Assembly: GCF_038561965.1 (NCBI RefSeq)
Contig: NZ_CP139348.1
Location: 806,001-870,000 of the forward strand
DNA: 64,000 nucleotides
Direction: 5' to 3'
DNA from: Stutzerimonas stutzeri
GTDB lineage: Bacteria > Pseudomonadota > Gammaproteobacteria > Pseudomonadales > Pseudomonadaceae
Positions within the stretch are counted from its first letter, which is position 1. Each line of letters begins with the position of its first letter. Of the stretch, positions 62,338 through 64,000 are shown piece after piece. A program made the position numbers and the translations under genes. The notes below the pieces were generated by a model. That model saw nothing but the letters and a program-made list of their open reading frames with translations, searched no databases and had not been told where the DNA came from.

Positions 62338-63966
62338 ATGAGCAACGCGCGCCCGCTTTCCGAGCTTTTCCCCCGTCTGGATGAGATTCCCGAGGCCTAT
62401 CGTCCGGATGCACCGGTTACGCAGCGCGATTATCTGGTCGATGGCAAGCTGATGAACTGGGACGGTCCTTTGGCCGAGGTGCGCAGCCCGGTGTTCCTGC
62501 GCGAGGCGGACGGCAGCGAGCGCCAGGTAGTCCTTGGCAGTACGCCGCTGCTGGATGCCGACGCCGCGCTACGCGCTTTGGACGCCGCCGTCGCCGCTTA
62601 CGATAACGGTCGCGGCGCCTGGCCGACCATGCGCGTGGCCGAGCGCATCTCCCATGTGGAGGCCTTCCTGGCGCGCATGCGCGAGCAGCGCGAGGCGGTG
62701 GTCAAGCTGCTGATGTGGGAGATTGGCAAGAACCTCAAGGATTCCGAAAAGGAATTCGACCGCACCTGCGACTACATCGTCGACACCATTCATGCGCTGA
62801 AGGAGCTGGACCGCAGCTCCAGCCGCTTCGAGCTGGAGCAGGGCACGCTCGGCCAGATCCGCCGCGTGCCGATGGGCGTGGCGCTGTGCATGGGGCCGTA
62901 CAACTACCCGCTGAACGAAACCTTCACCACGCTGATCCCGGCGCTGATCATGGGCAACACGGTGGTGTTCAAACCGGCCAAGTTCGGTGTGCTGCTGGTA
63001 CATCCGCTGCTCGAAGCCTTCCGCGACAGCTTCCCGGCCGGCGTCATCAACGTCATCTATGGCCGAGGTCGCGAAACGGTCAGCGCGCTGATGGCCAGCG
63101 GCAAGGTCGACGTGTTCGCCTTCATCGGCACGCACAAGGGTGCCGCCGATCTGAAGAAGCTGCACCCGCGTCCGCACCGCCTGCGCGCCGCGCTGGGGCT
63201 GGACGCGAAGAACCCGGGCATCGTCCTGCCGGATGTCGATCTGGACAATGCCGTGGAAGAGGCCGTGACTGGCGCGCTGTCGTTCAATGGCCAGCGCTGC
63301 ACGGCGTTGAAGATTCTCTTCGTGCACGAGGCGGTGCTCGATGGTTTCCTCGAACGTTTCGCCGCTCGCGTCAATGCGCTCAAGCCCGGCATGCCCTGGG
63401 AGCCGGGCGTGGCGCTGACGCCGCTGCCGGAGCCAGGCAAGACCGATTATCTGCACGCGGTGCTCGAAGACGCAGTAGCCAAGGGCGCGCGAGTGGTCAA
63501 TGCCGGTGGCGGCGAGTCGCACCAGACCTTCTTTCATCCGGCGGTGCTGAGCCCGGTCGATTCGTCCATGCGTGTCTATCACGAAGAACAGTTCGGCCCG
63601 CTGGTGCCCGTGGTGCCGTATCGCGAGCTGCAGGAGGTGATCGACTACGTCACCGCTTCGGACTACGGCCAGCAGCTGTCGATCTTCGGCAACGACCCGG
63701 CGCAGGTCGGCGAGCTGGTCGATGCCTTCGTCAACCAGGTCGGCCGCATCAACATCAATGCCCAGTGCCAGCGCGGGCCGGACAGCTACCCGTTCAACGG
63801 TCGCAAGAATTCCGCCGAGGGCACACTGTCGGTACATGATGCGTTGCGTGTGTTCTCCATCCGCACCCTGGTGGCGACTCGCTTCAACGAAGCCAACAAG
63901 CAGCTGGTCGATGACATCATCCGTGAGCGTCGCTCCAGCTTCCTCACCACTGATTACATCTTCTGA
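62338..63966 (+). CDS. gapN: GapN-type NADP-dependent glyceraldehyde-3-phosphate dehydrogenase (ALDH superfamily)
   Basis: 542-residue aldehyde dehydrogenase with GPYNYPLNETFTTLIPAL, TVVFKPAK and the catalytic Cys in FNGQRCTALK near 322. These fit non-phosphorylating GAPDH, which oxidises glyceraldehyde-3-phosphate directly to 3-phosphoglycerate with NADPH formation. Its place right after eda, which makes that substrate, supports this. A GGAGG site precedes ATG 62338. Other ALDH substrates cannot be excluded by eye. Confidence 0.82.
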   Translation: MSNARPLSELFPRLDEIPEAYRPDAPVTQRDYLVDGKLMNWDGPLAEVRSPVFLREADGSERQVVLGSTPLLDADAALRALDAAVAAYDNGRGAWPTMRVAERISHVEAFLARMREQREAVVKLLMWEIGKNLKDSEKEFDRTCDYIVDTIHALKELDRSSSRFELEQGTLGQIRRVPMGVALCMGPYNYPLNETFTTLIPALIMGNTVVFKPAKFGVLLVHPLLEAFRDSFPAGVINVIYGRGRETVSALMASGKVDVFAFIGTHKGAADLKKLHPRPHRLRAALGLDAKNPGIVLPDVDLDNAVEEAVTGALSFNGQRCTALKILFVHEAVLDGFLERFAARVNALKPGMPWEPGVALTPLPEPGKTDYLHAVLEDAVAKGARVVNAGGGESHQTFFHPAVLSPVDSSMRVYHEEQFGPLVPVVPYRELQEVIDYVTASDYGQQLSIFGNDPAQVGELVDAFVNQVGRININAQCQRGPDSYPFNGRKNSAEGTLSVHDALRVFSIRTLVATRFNEANKQLVDDIIRERRSSFLTTDYIF

Positions 63967-63978
63967 CGGAGCCTTGCC

Positions 63979-64000
63979 ATGGCCTCGCCCGTGCTCGCCC
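63979..64000 (+). CDS. Start of a further gene cut by the window end
   Basis: An ATG at 63979 with GGAG seven bases before it opens a frame reading MASPVLA to the window edge, 12 bases after gapN. Too short to identify; probably co-transcribed with gapN. Confidence 0.45.

Overview
The window looks like the chromosome of a denitrifying Pseudomonas of the Stutzerimonas (P. stutzeri) group. It is GC-rich, and it carries the nos, nir and nor genes in one supercluster with product lengths and architectures typical of that species (NosZ 638 aa, NirS 560 aa, NirT 201 aa, NorC 146 aa). It also has the P. stutzeri-type regulators DnrD and DnrS and the nirSTB-nirMCFDLGH layout. These identifications come from recognising protein families by eye; no database search was possible. 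I see no rRNA, tRNA, CRISPR array, insertion sequence or phage gene.

Layout. (1) 1-1234: the 3' part of an acyl-CoA dehydrogenase. (2) 1.4-11.2 kb: nosRZDFYL-tatE and nnrS, for nitrous oxide reduction. (3) 11.2-14.4 kb: an SDR, an HPP-CBS membrane protein and a LysR regulator. (4) 14.4-20.6 kb: a type IV minor-pilin operon (pilE-V-W-X-Y1-fimT, minus strand) lying between nos and nir. (5) 20.9-26.3 kb, minus strand: nirN, nirE, nirJ, nirP, nirO, nirQ. (6) 26.6-34.0 kb: nirSTB, then nirMCFDLGH. (7) 34.2-38.1 kb: norCB and norD. (8) 38.4-42.5 kb: dnrP, dnrD, dnrO, dnrN and a divergent norR. (9) 42.5-45.4 kb: a small orphan gene and ubiUVT (oxygen-independent quinone synthesis). (10) 45.5-49.9 kb: a DGC zinc protein, dnrS, and class III ribonucleotide reductase nrdD plus nrdG. 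The glycyl-radical tail of NrdD is encoded by a separate 51-codon gene. (11) 50.0-54.9 kb: an ftrABCD-type iron uptake operon and an MFS exporter. (12) 55.1-64.0 kb: a small membrane protein and the Entner-Doudoroff block edd-glk, hexR, zwf-pgl-eda and a gapN-type dehydrogenase.

How it works together. NirS reduces nitrite to NO, NorCB reduces NO to N2O and NosZ reduces N2O to N2. NirT, NirB, NirM and NirC are c-type cytochromes that carry electrons or help assembly. NirF, D, L, G, H, J, E and N make heme d1. NirQ and NorD activate the reductases. FNR/DNR boxes precede nosR, nnrS, nirQ, nirS, nirM, norC and dnrP, and all seven share a TTGATTGC-type half. Looser boxes precede nirJ, ubiU, dnrS and nrdD. 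The NO-damage repair genes dnrNO instead have a sigma-54 promoter and three GGT-N7-ACC NorR sites. The anaerobic quinone and deoxynucleotide genes supply what a cell growing without oxygen needs, so the stretch from 1.4 to 49.9 kb reads as an anaerobic-growth island with the pilus operon and a few orphan genes inside it.
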